Positions 1 through 8,174 of a DNA stretch of 64,000 nt are shown here, one piece after another. This DNA comes from an archaeon (GTDB lineage Archaea; Thermoproteota; Nitrososphaeria; Nitrososphaerales; UBA183): the NCBI GenBank assembly GCA_021788415.1, contig JAJYKR010000001.1, positions 248,001 through 312,000 on the forward strand, read 5' to 3'. The translations under genes and the position numbers were made by a program. Each line of letters begins with the position of its first letter. Positions within the stretch are counted from its first letter, which is position 1. Under the pieces are notes generated by a model. It did not search any database. It had not been told where the DNA came from and saw nothing but the letters and a program-made list of their open reading frames with translations.

Positions 1-517
1 CGGCTTTGAACAGGTCGCCGTACTTCTCTATGTATTCCGCGAGGTGGACGCTCCCCGTCTCCTCCTCCCCCTCGAAGAAGAACTTCACGTTGCAGGGAGG
101 CTCCCCCTGGGTCTCGACGTACGACTGCACGACCTTCAACCTCGCCACAAGCTCGCCCTTGTCGTCTGAGACCCCCCTCCCGTAGATCGCCCCGTCCCTG
201 ATCTCGGGCTTGAAAGGAGGGGACTTCCACAGCTCAAGAGGCTCCTCCGGCTGAACGTCGTAGTGGTTGTAGAACATGATGGTCTTGCCGGACTTCTTGG
301 ACTTCATCTCCCCGAAGACGAGCGGGGGCGCACCTTCTATCCTCAGTATCCTCGTCTGGGCCCCTATCTCCTTCAGCATCTTCTCGACGAGGGCCGCGCA
401 CTCCTCTATCCCTTCCCTCCTCGCCGAAACGCTCCTCTGCGAAGCGAGGCGGATGATCTCCTTCGCGAACTCGTCGACGTTCTCGGCGACGTACTTCTCG
501 AACTTGTCGCTTACCAA
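1..517 (-). CDS. M20-family metallopeptidase (ArgE/DapE/CPG2-like), C-terminus cut by window edge
   Basis: The reverse strand encodes an N-terminal fragment of about 172 residues of an M20 zinc peptidase. Visible motifs are the metal-binding YNHYDVQPEEPLELW stretch near residue 80, GRGVSDDKGE with the bridging Asp, and EGEEETGS with the catalytic Glu pair, all in family order. Such enzymes hydrolyse dipeptides or N-acyl amino acids in the cytosol; the substrate cannot be told from this part. I start at TTG 517 because the homologous helix begins there; an in-frame ATG at 577 would add 20 residues without family character. The metal ligands of the C-terminal half lie beyond base 1. Confidence 0.85.
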   Translation of the reverse strand, partial: MVSDKFEKYVAENVDEFAKEIIRLASQRSVSARREGIEECAALVEKMLKEIGAQTRILRIEGAPPLVFGEMKSKKSGKTIMFYNHYDVQPEEPLELWKSPPFKPEIRDGAIYGRGVSDDKGELVARLKVVQSYVETQGEPPCNVKFFFEGEEETGSVHLAEYIEKYGDLFKA

Positions 518-645
518 GCGGGTCTCAGAAGAGGCGGCAGGCCTCGGGAGATAAACGTTCGACGGGGCCGTGAGCATCCACCGCCCCCAGCCTTCGCGCT
601 CCCAGGCAGCTGGCCTGGCCGCACCCCCGCTGGACCACGGGCCGG

Positions 646-888
646 TTACTCGGCTTTCCTGACGACGTGACTTGCGTAGCCGGCCTTGCGTATCTCTTCG
701 GTGACCTTCTCCAGGTCTATCTTGGTGTCGTCATAGTCCACGTAGACCTGGTTCAGCATTATGCCGGCGCTCACAGACTCGACCCCCTTGACCCTCTCGA
801 GCCGCTTCTCGATGCCAAGGGCGCATGTGGTGCACGACATCCCGCGGACTGCGAAGACCGCCCGCTTCGTATTGGCCGAGGCGCGCAA
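646..888 (-). CDS. Heavy-metal-associated (HMA) domain copper chaperone, CopZ-like
   Basis: This 80-residue protein is a single ferredoxin-like HMA domain with the metal site GMSCTTC near residue 16 and the typical end RKAGYASHVV. The family binds Cu(I) through the two cysteines and passes it to a P-type ATPase. The TTG start lies 4 bases after the stop of the copper ATPase on the same strand, so the two are almost certainly co-transcribed. The ATPase itself has no N-terminal HMA domain, so this protein probably supplies that role in trans. The lysine/arginine-rich start (residues 1-9) is ordinary. Confidence 0.9.
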   Translation of the reverse strand: MRASANTKRAVFAVRGMSCTTCALGIEKRLERVKGVESVSAGIMLNQVYVDYDDTKIDLEKVTEEIRKAGYASHVVRKAE

Positions 889-892
889 CCCG

Positions 893-2980
893 CTAGGGCG
901 CTCCCGGCTTATACCTGAAGAGGAGGAGCGAGTTGCTGACCACCGTGGCAGAGCTTATCGCCATGGCCCCGGCCGCCAGGAACGGAAGATAGCCATACAT
1001 CTGGACGCCTAACACCGGGACCAGCGCCCCCGCCGCTATGGGAATCAGTGCGGCGTTGTAGGCGAAGGCCCAGAAAAGGTTCTGCTTGATCTTCGCGAGG
1101 GTCTTCCTGCTCAGCCCAATGGCCGTGACGACTCCGTGCAGGTCGTCCCTCACCAGGACTATCCCCCCTGTCTCCTTGGCGATGTCTGAGCCGCTCCCTA
1201 TGGCCACCCCAACGTCCGCCCTGGCCAGCGCCGGCGCGTCGTTTATCCCGTCTCCGACCATCGCCACCACCCTCCCCTCCTTCTGGAGCCTGGCGATGAC
1301 CTCCTCCTTCTGCTGGGGGGCGACCTCGGCGAAGACCCTGTCTATACCGATACTCTTCGCTATTGCCGCTGCGGTCTTCCTGTTGTCCCCTGTGAGCATC
1401 GCGACCTCTGCCCCCATGCCCCTGATGGCGGACACCGTCGACAGAGCCGACGGCTTCAGCGTATCTGCGACGCCGATCACCCCTACCGCCTTCCCGCCTG
1501 CTGCGAGGACCACCGCGGTCTGGCCCCCGTCTTCGAGGGCCGAAAGCCTCGGCTCAACCGGAGCGATATCGACCCCCAGCCGCGCCATCATCCTCCTGTT
1601 CCCAAGGGCCACGGTCCTGCCTTCCACCAGGGCCGAAACCCCTTCGCCCGCCGTCGCATGGAAGTCCTTGGGATCTGGGACCGACAGCGAGCGCTCCCTC
1701 GCCGCCCTAACGATTGCCCCGCCAAGGGGGTGCTCCGACCCCTTCTCTACGGAGGCGGCCAGGCGTAGGGTCCCCTCCTCCGTCTCGCCCTCCGCTGAAG
1801 CGATCGCGGTCACCGATGGCCTCCCGACCGTGAGCGTCCCCGTCTTGTCGAAGACCACGGTGTCCACCTTCCCGGCACGCTCGAGGTGCTCCCCACCCTT
1901 GATCAGGACCCCGTTCTGAGCCCCCTTGCTGGTCCCGACGAGGAGCGCGGCCGGGGTGGCCACTCCGAGGGCGCATGGGCACGCTATCACAACCACAGAA
2001 ACGAAGGCCAATGTCGCGAAGTCGGCCCCGATGTGCCCCAGGAAGTACCAGGCCAGCCCGGTGACGGTGGCCGCCAGCACCACCACAGGGACGAAGTAGG
2101 AGGCGATCCTGTCAGCAAGGCGCTGAATCGGGGCCTTCCCTACCTGGGCCTCCTCCACCAGCTTCACTATCTGGGAAAGCGCGGTGTCCTGGCCCACCTT
2201 GGTCGCCCTCGCCTTCAGGAGCCCTCCGCCGTTGATGGTCGCACCTATCAGTCCGTCCCCGGCGTTCTTCTCAACCGGGACGCTCTCCCCTGTTATCATC
2301 GATTCGTCCACCCCAGAGCTCCCCTCTAGGACCACAGAGTCAACGGGGACCTTTTCCCCCGGGCGGACGATCAGCACGTCTCCCACCTGGACCTCTTCGA
2401 TGGGGACCTCCGACTCGGCTCCGTCCTTCAACCTGCGGGCCTTCGTAGGCTGGAGGTCAACCAGCTTCCTCACAGCTGCGGAAGCCCGCCCCTTGGTCAC
2501 ATGCTCCAGGTACCTGCCGGCGAGGATCAGCGTTACGATCACCGCCGAAGTGTCGAAGTAGACGCCGGAGAACGGGAAGAGGCCGGGGAAGAAAGTCACC
2601 AGCGCCGAGTAAGCGAAGGCGGCGGAGGTGCCGAGGGCGATCAGCACGTCCATGTTCCCCATCCTGTTCTTGATGCTGTCGAAGGTCCCGACGTAGAACC
2701 TCCACCCGACTCCGAACTGGATGGGGGCCGCCAGGACGAGCAGGAGGTAGTCTCGGACGGGGCCCTGGAGCGGCGAGAGATAGGTGAAAAAGAGTATCGG
2801 GACAGAAAGGACGGCAGAGGCCGCGACGGAGATCTTGAGCCGCCTGATTTCCTTCTCGGGGGCGAGGAACTCGGTCATGCAGGACTCGCTACAGAAGTAA
2901 TAGGTGACCCCCCTCACCTCGGCCTTGAGGTCGGCAGTCTTCTCGTCCACGAACATCCCGCAAACGGGGTCCTTCGCCAT
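893..2980 (-). CDS. copA: Copper-translocating P1B-type ATPase with N-terminal YHS domain
   Basis: This 695-residue integral membrane pump couples ATP hydrolysis to heavy-metal export. Residues 1-40 are a YHS/TRASH-type metal-binding domain ([13 protein letters not shown], then FCSESC) in place of the usual HMA domain. Then come paired membrane helices, the actuator TGES at about 230, the CPC metal site in [10 protein letters not shown] at about 334, the phosphorylated Asp in DKTGTLT at 378, the SEHPLGG nucleotide motif near 415, GDGIND near 575 and a final helix pair. CPC supports Cu(I). A TTTAAC box about 27 nt upstream of the ATG supports the start. It heads an operon with the HMA chaperone and is divergent from a second YHS protein. 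Cu(I) rather than Ag(I) is inferred. Confidence 0.93.
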   Translation of the reverse strand: MAKDPVCGMFVDEKTADLKAEVRGVTYYFCSESCMTEFLAPEKEIRRLKISVAASAVLSVPILFFTYLSPLQGPVRDYLLLVLAAPIQFGVGWRFYVGTFDSIKNRMGNMDVLIALGTSAAFAYSALVTFFPGLFPFSGVYFDTSAVIVTLILAGRYLEHVTKGRASAAVRKLVDLQPTKARRLKDGAESEVPIEEVQVGDVLIVRPGEKVPVDSVVLEGSSGVDESMITGESVPVEKNAGDGLIGATINGGGLLKARATKVGQDTALSQIVKLVEEAQVGKAPIQRLADRIASYFVPVVVLAATVTGLAWYFLGHIGADFATLAFVSVVVIACPCALGVATPAALLVGTSKGAQNGVLIKGGEHLERAGKVDTVVFDKTGTLTVGRPSVTAIASAEGETEEGTLRLAASVEKGSEHPLGGAIVRAARERSLSVPDPKDFHATAGEGVSALVEGRTVALGNRRMMARLGVDIAPVEPRLSALEDGGQTAVVLAAGGKAVGVIGVADTLKPSALSTVSAIRGMGAEVAMLTGDNRKTAAAIAKSIGIDRVFAEVAPQQKEEVIARLQKEGRVVAMVGDGINDAPALARADVGVAIGSGSDIAKETGGIVLVRDDLHGVVTAIGLSRKTLAKIKQNLFWAFAYNAALIPIAAGALVPVLGVQMYGYLPFLAAGAMAISSATVVSNSLLLFRYKPGAP

Positions 2981-3110
2981 GGCTCGAATGTCTCCCTGAT
3001 ACTTCGGGTTAAAGTCATCCCTTCAGAGAGGAAGCATCGCCTGGAGCAATGCTCGGGTACATGGCCTCCCCTCCGCAACGTCTAAATCGACGGGAAGGGG
3101 CATTCCGGTC

Positions 3111-3257
3111 ATGCAGAAAGATCCTATCTGCGGCATGATGGTGGACGAGAAGACCGCCACCCTGAAGTCGGAGCACGAGGGGAAGGCCTTCTACTTCTGC
3201 TCGTCGGGGTGCAAGGCAGCCTTTGACAAGGACCCTCACAAGCACGCCCACCACTAG
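3111..3257 (+). CDS. Small stand-alone YHS-domain metal-binding protein with His-rich tail
   Basis: This 48-residue protein begins MQKDPICGMMVDEKTATLK, contains YFCSSGC, and ends with a histidine-rich tail (HKHAHH). It is clearly paralogous to residues 1-40 of the divergent copper ATPase; the DP-CGM-VDEKTA-LK and YFCS--C positions match. A TCTAAATC box at about 3081 sits 26 nt upstream of the ATG, so the transcript should be leaderless. It is probably a copper-binding partner or buffer for the pump. The function is inferred from the shared domain and the location. Confidence 0.85.
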   Translation: MQKDPICGMMVDEKTATLKSEHEGKAFYFCSSGCKAAFDKDPHKHAHH

Positions 3258-3330
3258 CCGCCCATGGCCGGTTGTCATATGTGAGAATCGCCCACATCGC
3301 TTAAACGCCCTCGCCGGGGCGCCGGTCAGG

Positions 3331-3369
3331 ATGTCCTTCGCAGGCGGTCCCGCGGGCTCCGCGGCATGA
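3331..3369 (+). other. Mini-ORF upstream of malic enzyme, ending on its start codon
   Basis: A 12-codon ORF (MSFAGGPAGSAA) starts at ATG 3331, 27 nt downstream of the centre of the TTAAAC box at 3301-3306, which is where a leaderless start is expected. Its TGA stop overlaps the malic enzyme ATG as ATGA. No Shine-Dalgarno sequence precedes the malic enzyme, so reinitiation after this mini-ORF could deliver ribosomes. Alternatively the promoter call is wrong and the ORF is chance. Confidence 0.4.
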
Positions 3370-4784
3370 GCTCTCCCACGGGCCGGCAGCGCACGGTCCG
3401 CTCTGAGCTCGAAAGCGCAAATACGGGCGGGGCGGGACGGGGCGCGGAGTTGAAGCCGAAGCCCGCCCCAGAGGAAGACTCTTCGCGAAAGGCGCTCGAG
3501 TACTCGAAGTTCTATGGTGGCAAGGTGGGATTCGCTCCCAGAGTACCTGTGAGGTCCCTCGACGACTTCTCCGTATGGTACACCCCGGGGGTCGCCGCCG
3601 TCTCGAAGGCCATCGAAGCCCAGTCGGAGCTCTCCTTCGAGTACACCGGCCGATGGAACACAATAGCGATCGTGACTGACGGGACCAGGGTCCTAGGCCT
3701 GGGGAACATAGGCCCTGAGGGCGCCCTCCCTGTCATGGAAGGGAAGGCGCTGATCTACAACTACCTCGGCGGGGTGAACGCGCTGCCGCTCCCCGTCAGG
3801 GTGAAGAGCGCCGACGAGCTGATAGCGCTCGTCAAGGCCCTGGAGCCCTCGCTCGGAGGGGTGAACCTCGAGGACATCGAGTCACCGAAGTGCTTCGAGG
3901 TGCTGGACAGGTTGCGTGGAGAGATGAACATCCCGGTCTGGCACGACGACCAGCAGGGGACGGCCGGGGTGACCCTCGCCGCTCTCTTCAACGCCCTGGA
4001 AGTCACAGGGAGGGAGCTCAGAGGGACAAGGATCGTACTCTACGGCGCCGGCGCAGCCAACGTCGCGGCCGAGAGGCTCCTCGTCGAGGCGGGGGCAGAC
4101 CCCAGGGACATCCTCGTGGTCGACTCCAAGGGGATCCTCCACCCGGAGAGGGAAGACATTGACCAGCTCATGCTGAAGAACAAGTGGAAGTACGAGATCG
4201 CGATCCGCACCAACGGGGACAGGCTAAGGGGGACGCTGAAGGACGCCCTGAAGGGGGCCGACGCCCTGGTCGCGGCGGCGCGGCAAGGCCCCGACGCCGT
4301 AAGGCGGGACGAGGTGGCCGTGATGAACAAGAGGGGGATCGCCTTCTTCCTTGCCAACCCGGTCCCGGAGATGCTCCCGGCTGCGGCCCATTCGGCCGGG
4401 GTCGAGGTGGTTGCGACGGGGAGGTCCGACTTCCCCAACCAGGTGAACAACAGCCTGCTCTTCCCCGCGATCTTCAGGGGAGCCCTGGACGTGAGGGCGA
4501 AGACCATCACCGACCCGATGGTGATCGAAGCGGCGAAGGAGCTGGCGGCCTTCGCCAAGGAGAAGGGGATCAGCAGGGACTACATCCTCCCCACCATGGT
4601 GCAGTGGGAGGTGTATCCGAGGGTGGCGACAAAGGTCGGCCAGGCTGCCATCAGGGAGGGGGTCGCCCGGCGGAACCTGTCGGCAAGCGAGTCGATGCAG
4701 GCGGCCATGGCCACCATCGAGAGGTCAAGGAAAGTGATGAATGCACTCAGAAACGGAGGGGTGATACTCGACCCCCCAGAATAG
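3366..4784 (+). CDS. Malic enzyme (malate dehydrogenase, oxaloacetate-decarboxylating)
   Basis: This 472-residue protein converts malate to pyruvate and CO2 with NAD(P)+. It contains the malic N-terminal domain (VWYTPGVAAVSKAIE, then GRWNTIAIVTDGTRVLGLGN and the catalytic Lys region PVMEGKALIYN), the metal-binding ED in NLEDIESPKCFEVLDRLR, the PVWHDDQQGTA signature near residue 195, and a Rossmann fold with YGAGAANVAAERL. It lacks the C-terminal phosphotransacetylase-like domain of larger bacterial MaeB forms. The first 35 residues are low-complexity and outside the family core, so the true start could be later. Together with pyruvate kinase at 53.3 kb it links the malate and PEP/pyruvate pools. 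Confidence 0.93.
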   Translation: MSSPTGRQRTVRSELESANTGGAGRGAELKPKPAPEEDSSRKALEYSKFYGGKVGFAPRVPVRSLDDFSVWYTPGVAAVSKAIEAQSELSFEYTGRWNTIAIVTDGTRVLGLGNIGPEGALPVMEGKALIYNYLGGVNALPLPVRVKSADELIALVKALEPSLGGVNLEDIESPKCFEVLDRLRGEMNIPVWHDDQQGTAGVTLAALFNALEVTGRELRGTRIVLYGAGAANVAAERLLVEAGADPRDILVVDSKGILHPEREDIDQLMLKNKWKYEIAIRTNGDRLRGTLKDALKGADALVAAARQGPDAVRRDEVAVMNKRGIAFFLANPVPEMLPAAAHSAGVEVVATGRSDFPNQVNNSLLFPAIFRGALDVRAKTITDPMVIEAAKELAAFAKEKGISRDYILPTMVQWEVYPRVATKVGQAAIREGVARRNLSASESMQAAMATIERSRKVMNALRNGGVILDPPE

Positions 4785-4824
4785 GCGTAAATCAATCCCT
4801 CCAGGACCGGCGAGGGGGCTGGAC

Positions 4825-5286
4825 ATGGAGATCAGGCGCGCCAGGAAGGACGACGTCGAGGCGCTCTCCGACCTTATAGTGCGGACCAAGAGGCTGAACA
4901 ACGAGTTCGACCCCCTCTTCGCAGTGGTGCCTGACGCGAAGGCAAGGGCGGACAAGTACATCCAGTCTTCCCTGGCTGCTCCCGGGCACCTCCTGCTGGT
5001 GGCGGCAGAGGGGAAGAAAGTGGTGGGCGTCCTGAGGGCCGAGACGCGCGAGCGGATATTCTATGAACCGCGCAACGAAGGTCGAATCACCGACTTCTAC
5101 ATCCTGCCCGAGTACCGCAGGAAGGCCCTGGGGGACGACATGATCCAGCAGGCCGCCGCCGAGCTCAAGAAGATGGGGGCAGAGATCATGGTCGCCGACG
5201 TCCCTGCACAGAACGAGATTGCCAACCGCTTCTACGTCAAGCGCGGCTTCAGGGCGCTGATCAACCAGTTCGCGAAGAGGCCCTAA
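4825..5286 (+). CDS. GNAT-family N-acetyltransferase
   Basis: This 153-residue GNAT-fold protein has an acetyl-CoA-binding region near DFYILPEYRRKALGDDMI at residues 90-110 (a variant of the Q/R-x-x-G-x-A loop) and the late motif NRFYVKRGFR. The family moves an acetyl group from acetyl-CoA to an amine; the substrate is unknown. A GTAAAT box at 4787 lies about 35 nt upstream of the ATG. Its TAA stop overlaps the stop of the convergent small gene by 4 nt (CTAA). Confidence 0.85.
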   Translation: MEIRRARKDDVEALSDLIVRTKRLNNEFDPLFAVVPDAKARADKYIQSSLAAPGHLLLVAAEGKKVVGVLRAETRERIFYEPRNEGRITDFYILPEYRRKALGDDMIQQAAAELKKMGAEIMVADVPAQNEIANRFYVKRGFRALINQFAKRP

Positions 5287-5435
5287 TAGTCCAGAAGGCT
5301 TCCGAGATCAGAGTCTCTCGCGGGACCAAGGTACATGCCGCAGCGATAACAGAACAGGTTCCTCCCGGAGCTGGCCGGCACATGCTCCTGTGTCCTGAGG
5401 CAGTAGGTCTCCTCTGGGACCGCTGTAAGGAGCAT
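5283..5435 (-). CDS. Small putative zinc-binding protein, unknown function
   Basis: This short ORF encodes about 50 residues with one isolated Cys, a nearby His, and a CYRCGMYLG knuckle (residues 30-38) typical of half a zinc ribbon. I prefer the ATG at 5435 because a perfect ATATTTAA box (5457-5464) lies about 26 nt upstream. In-frame starts at 5447, 5468 and 5489 exist but lie close to or upstream of that box. Nothing more specific can be said. It converges on the acetyltransferase with a 4-nt overlap. Confidence 0.55.
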   Translation of the reverse strand: MLLTAVPEETYCLRTQEHVPASSGRNLFCYRCGMYLGPARDSDLGSLLDY

Positions 5436-5549
5436 TGGCCTCGCCATCGCGTTTCCATATTTAACCATCGGCGCCAGCGGCAGAACCATTCGTCTATTGG
5501 CTAAGTGCCTTCCTTGCCCCCGGTGACGCCCCGCGGCCAGTGGCCTGGC

Positions 5550-6026
5550 CTATGGATTCAGAGCGGAGAGTACCTCGACGTCGTGCCCTCTGGGGCTGAC
5601 CTTCCTGAAGATCTTCTTTATCCTCCCGTCGGCGCCTATGACGAAGGTGGATCGCTCGGTCCCCATGTACTTCTTGCCGTAGTTCATCTTCTCCTTCCAG
5701 GTGTCGTAGAGGCCGTGGGCCTTCAGGCTCTCGTCGCTGAGCAGGGTGAAGTTGAGCGAGTACTTGCCGATGAACTTCGCGTGTGACTGGAGGGAGTCCT
5801 TGCTCACGCCCAGGACGACTGCGTCCAGGCCGTCGAACTTGGGCAGGTTGTCCCTGAACGAGCACGCTTCGACGGTGCACCCAGGGGTGTCGTCCTTCGG
5901 ATAGAAGTACAGCACCACCTGCTTGCCTCTCAGGGAGCTGAGTTTGAGGGTGCTCCCCGAAGACGACGGGAGCTCGAAGTCGGGGGCCATCTCACCTTCC
6001 TTGGGCTCGTGGCGGGACCTTTTCAC
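5550..6026 (-). CDS. bcp: Peroxiredoxin, PrxQ/Bcp type
   Basis: This 158-residue thioredoxin-fold peroxidase reduces hydroperoxides in the cytosol. The YPKDDTPGCTVEACSFRD motif near residue 45 carries the peroxidatic Cys and, five residues on, the resolving Cys of the atypical 2-Cys PrxQ class. GVSKDS and the C-terminal STFVIGADGRI strand also fit, and the length is normal. The start is GTG 6026. It is divergent from the amidohydrolase. Confidence 0.93.
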   Translation of the reverse strand: MKRSRHEPKEGEMAPDFELPSSSGSTLKLSSLRGKQVVLYFYPKDDTPGCTVEACSFRDNLPKFDGLDAVVLGVSKDSLQSHAKFIGKYSLNFTLLSDESLKAHGLYDTWKEKMNYGKKYMGTERSTFVIGADGRIKKIFRKVSPRGHDVEVLSALNP

Positions 6027-6132
6027 GGCAGTCCTTCGAGCGCCCTTCAGAAAAGGTTGGCTGTCGCCCCTCGACCGCGCCTGGTTTCCCCATCAGGAAG
6101 GTTAATGATTCCCAGCCTCGACTCCAGGCGAG

Positions 6133-6975
6133 TTGTCCTTCGACGTGCACGTGCACCCGTGGACCCGGGATTTCATGAAAAAGAACGGGCCGATAATGAA
6201 AGCCTGCGACTTCTTCAAGCTCGACGTCGACAAGCTCCCTGGCTCGACCGAGCAGATCCTCGAAGAGATGGAGGCTTCCGGGGTCGCCAGGGCGGTAATA
6301 CTGGGCCAGGACACAAGCGCGACGAGAAACCCGGCCTTCCGGAACTACACGCTGAGGAACGACGAAATCGCCGCCATGGCAGCGGGGTCGAAGGACAGGC
6401 TGGTCCCCTTCGCCGGGGTCGACCCCAACGCCGGCAGCGGCGCGGTCAAGGAGCTCAAGCGGGCGGTCAGGGAGCTCGGAATGCGCGGCCTCAAGATCCA
6501 CAGCAGCGCCAACTCTGTTTACATCAACGATAGGAAGCTGATGTTCCCCATCTACGAGTACTGCCAGGAGGCGGGCATCCCAGTGCTCCTGCACACAGGT
6601 ACCACCGGCCTGGGGGACACGGAGATCAGGTACAGCAAGCCGGAGCTGGTCGACGAGGTGTGCACAGCCTTCCCGGACCTCAAGGTGGTCATGGCCCACT
6701 TCGGATGGCCCTGGCCCGAGGTGACCCTGGCCATCGCCCTCAGGAGCCCGAACGTATTCATTGACGTTTCCGGCTGGAAACCACGCTACATCCCACAGTC
6801 TGTTATGCCCTATCTCAACGGGATCCTCCAGGACAGGTTCCTATTCGGCACGGACTACCCGATGCTCAGGCACAAGGAGTGGATGGACGACTTCAAGGCC
6901 AGCCTCGAGCCAAAGCTGAAGCCTGGGGTGTCTGAGAAGCTGCTGTCGGGTAACGCGAAGCGGCTCTTCGCCTAG
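6133..6975 (+). CDS. Amidohydrolase-2 family TIM-barrel hydrolase/decarboxylase
   Basis: This 280-residue protein resembles metal-dependent hydrolases of the amidohydrolase_2 (ACMSD/hydroxybenzoate decarboxylase) type. It opens with the DVHVHPW metal motif and has GLKIHSS (strand 4), PVLLHTGT, VVMAHFGWPW and FGTDYPM near residue 243 with the catalytic Asp. The reaction (decarboxylation or hydrolysis) cannot be assigned. The TTG start at 6133 sits about 28 nt downstream of a GTTAATG box, fitting a leaderless mRNA. Its TAG stop shares a CTAG with the stop of the convergent DUF2203 gene. Confidence 0.85.
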   Translation: MSFDVHVHPWTRDFMKKNGPIMKACDFFKLDVDKLPGSTEQILEEMEASGVARAVILGQDTSATRNPAFRNYTLRNDEIAAMAAGSKDRLVPFAGVDPNAGSGAVKELKRAVRELGMRGLKIHSSANSVYINDRKLMFPIYEYCQEAGIPVLLHTGTTGLGDTEIRYSKPELVDEVCTAFPDLKVVMAHFGWPWPEVTLAIALRSPNVFIDVSGWKPRYIPQSVMPYLNGILQDRFLFGTDYPMLRHKEWMDDFKASLEPKLKPGVSEKLLSGNAKRLFA

Positions 6976-7409
6976 GGCTGGATCAGCTGCATCTTCAGGG
7001 GCTTCCGTCCGGGGTAGCCCTCCTTCCATCCGTGCCAGAAAGAGACCTCTGACTCGCCATACCTCCAGCACAGGAGAACCTTCTCGCCGTACCTCTCTGC
7101 GGGGAAATCCACCAGACCGAACTCCAGGTCTTTGACCTCAACCCCGAGGTCCTCCAACTCTGCGAGCTTCCTCGTCATGTCGTCCACGAGGGCGTCCAGT
7201 TGGGCCGCTCTCTCGGCCAGTACCGGGGTCCTGATTCCCAAGAGATTGTACCTCTCGATTTCTCCATGGAGCTGGTCCACGACCTTCTTCCTTTCGACCA
7301 GGGACTTCACCTTGGGTCTGATGTCTGAGAGGAGCTTGGACGCTTCCTGGGGGGTGAACTGGTGTGTCTCTTGGTGCTCGAACGCCGTTATCTGACTCGC
7401 CACCGCCAT
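6972..7409 (-). CDS. DUF2203 family protein
   Basis: This 145-residue protein matches the DUF2203 layout: an N-terminal HQFTPQEASKLL helix, a central coiled coil of about 70 residues, then VEVKDLEFGLVDFPAERYGEKVLLCWRYGESEVSFWHGWKEG-type sequence (G-VKD, GLVDFP, LCW-GE, WH). Its biochemical role is unknown. I take ATG 7409, preceded by GAGGAG and about 34 nt from a GAATTTAC box; a TTG at 7424 is too close to that box. The stop shares CTAG with the amidohydrolase. Confidence 0.82.
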   Translation of the reverse strand: MAVASQITAFEHQETHQFTPQEASKLLSDIRPKVKSLVERKKVVDQLHGEIERYNLLGIRTPVLAERAAQLDALVDDMTRKLAELEDLGVEVKDLEFGLVDFPAERYGEKVLLCWRYGESEVSFWHGWKEGYPGRKPLKMQLIQP

Positions 7410-7563
7410 TCTCCTCGCCGCCAATAAGAAACTTCAGACTGTAAATTCGGCGACCAAGCGTAGTTCTTTCGTTGACCCAAAGAGTCTCCATCGTACCCGC
7501 GGGGGGCTGCGAATCCCTCGACCCTGTTAGCGTTAATAATTCCTGGCCCGACCCGCCTGTCTG

Positions 7564-8106
7564 ATGTACACCAGGAGGGGGGACGGGGGCGAGACTTCCC
7601 TCTACGGGTCCAGGCGGGTGCGCAAGGACGACCCACGGGTCGAAGCCTATGGCACCATAGACGAGCTGAACTCAGTGCTCGGCGTCGTCTTGGCGGGGAC
7701 GAAGCGGAGGGAGCTGCGCGCCTCCCTGACGGAGGTCCAGGGCATGCTCTTCATAGCCGGAGGCGACGCGGCGACGGAGCTGGCGTCTGCCCAACCTGTC
7801 CCCAGGATCGCCGCCGCCGATACCAGGAGGGTGGAAGAGATGACCGACTCCCTCCTTGCCAAGCTCCCGCCGCTCCGCAACTTCATCCTGCCGGGCGGTT
7901 CCGCTTCCGGGGCGACGCTCCAGCTGGCAAGGGCAGTGTGCAGGCGGGCGGAGAGAAGGCTGGTCACGGCCGCGCAGGCGGAAGAGATGAACCCCGAACT
8001 GCTGCCGTTCTTCAACCGGCTTTCATCCTACCTGTTCAACCTCTCAAGGTGGCAGAACCAGAGGGCAGGGAAGAAGGAAGAGGTCTGGAGGCCCAGGAAA
8101 GGTTGA
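7564..8106 (+). CDS. Cob(I)alamin adenosyltransferase, PduO/MMAB type
   Basis: This 180-residue protein has the PduO-type signatures: MYTRRGDGGETSLYG at the N-terminus (ATP binding), EAYGTIDELNSVLG near residue 30, FILPGGS near 100, and the RAVCRRAERRL helix. It transfers the adenosyl group of ATP to Co(I)-corrinoid to make adenosylcobalamin. A GTTAATAAT box lies about 27 nt upstream of the ATG. Its presence implies an AdoCbl-dependent enzyme elsewhere, such as methylmalonyl-CoA mutase; none is in this window. Confidence 0.93.
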   Translation: MYTRRGDGGETSLYGSRRVRKDDPRVEAYGTIDELNSVLGVVLAGTKRRELRASLTEVQGMLFIAGGDAATELASAQPVPRIAAADTRRVEEMTDSLLAKLPPLRNFILPGGSASGATLQLARAVCRRAERRLVTAAQAEEMNPELLPFFNRLSSYLFNLSRWQNQRAGKKEEVWRPRKG

Positions 8107-8174
8107 CCTAGACGTCCTTTGTCCTCACCTAGGCCTGTATCGCGCCGTCCCAGGCGCCCCTGCGTGGTATCTGT

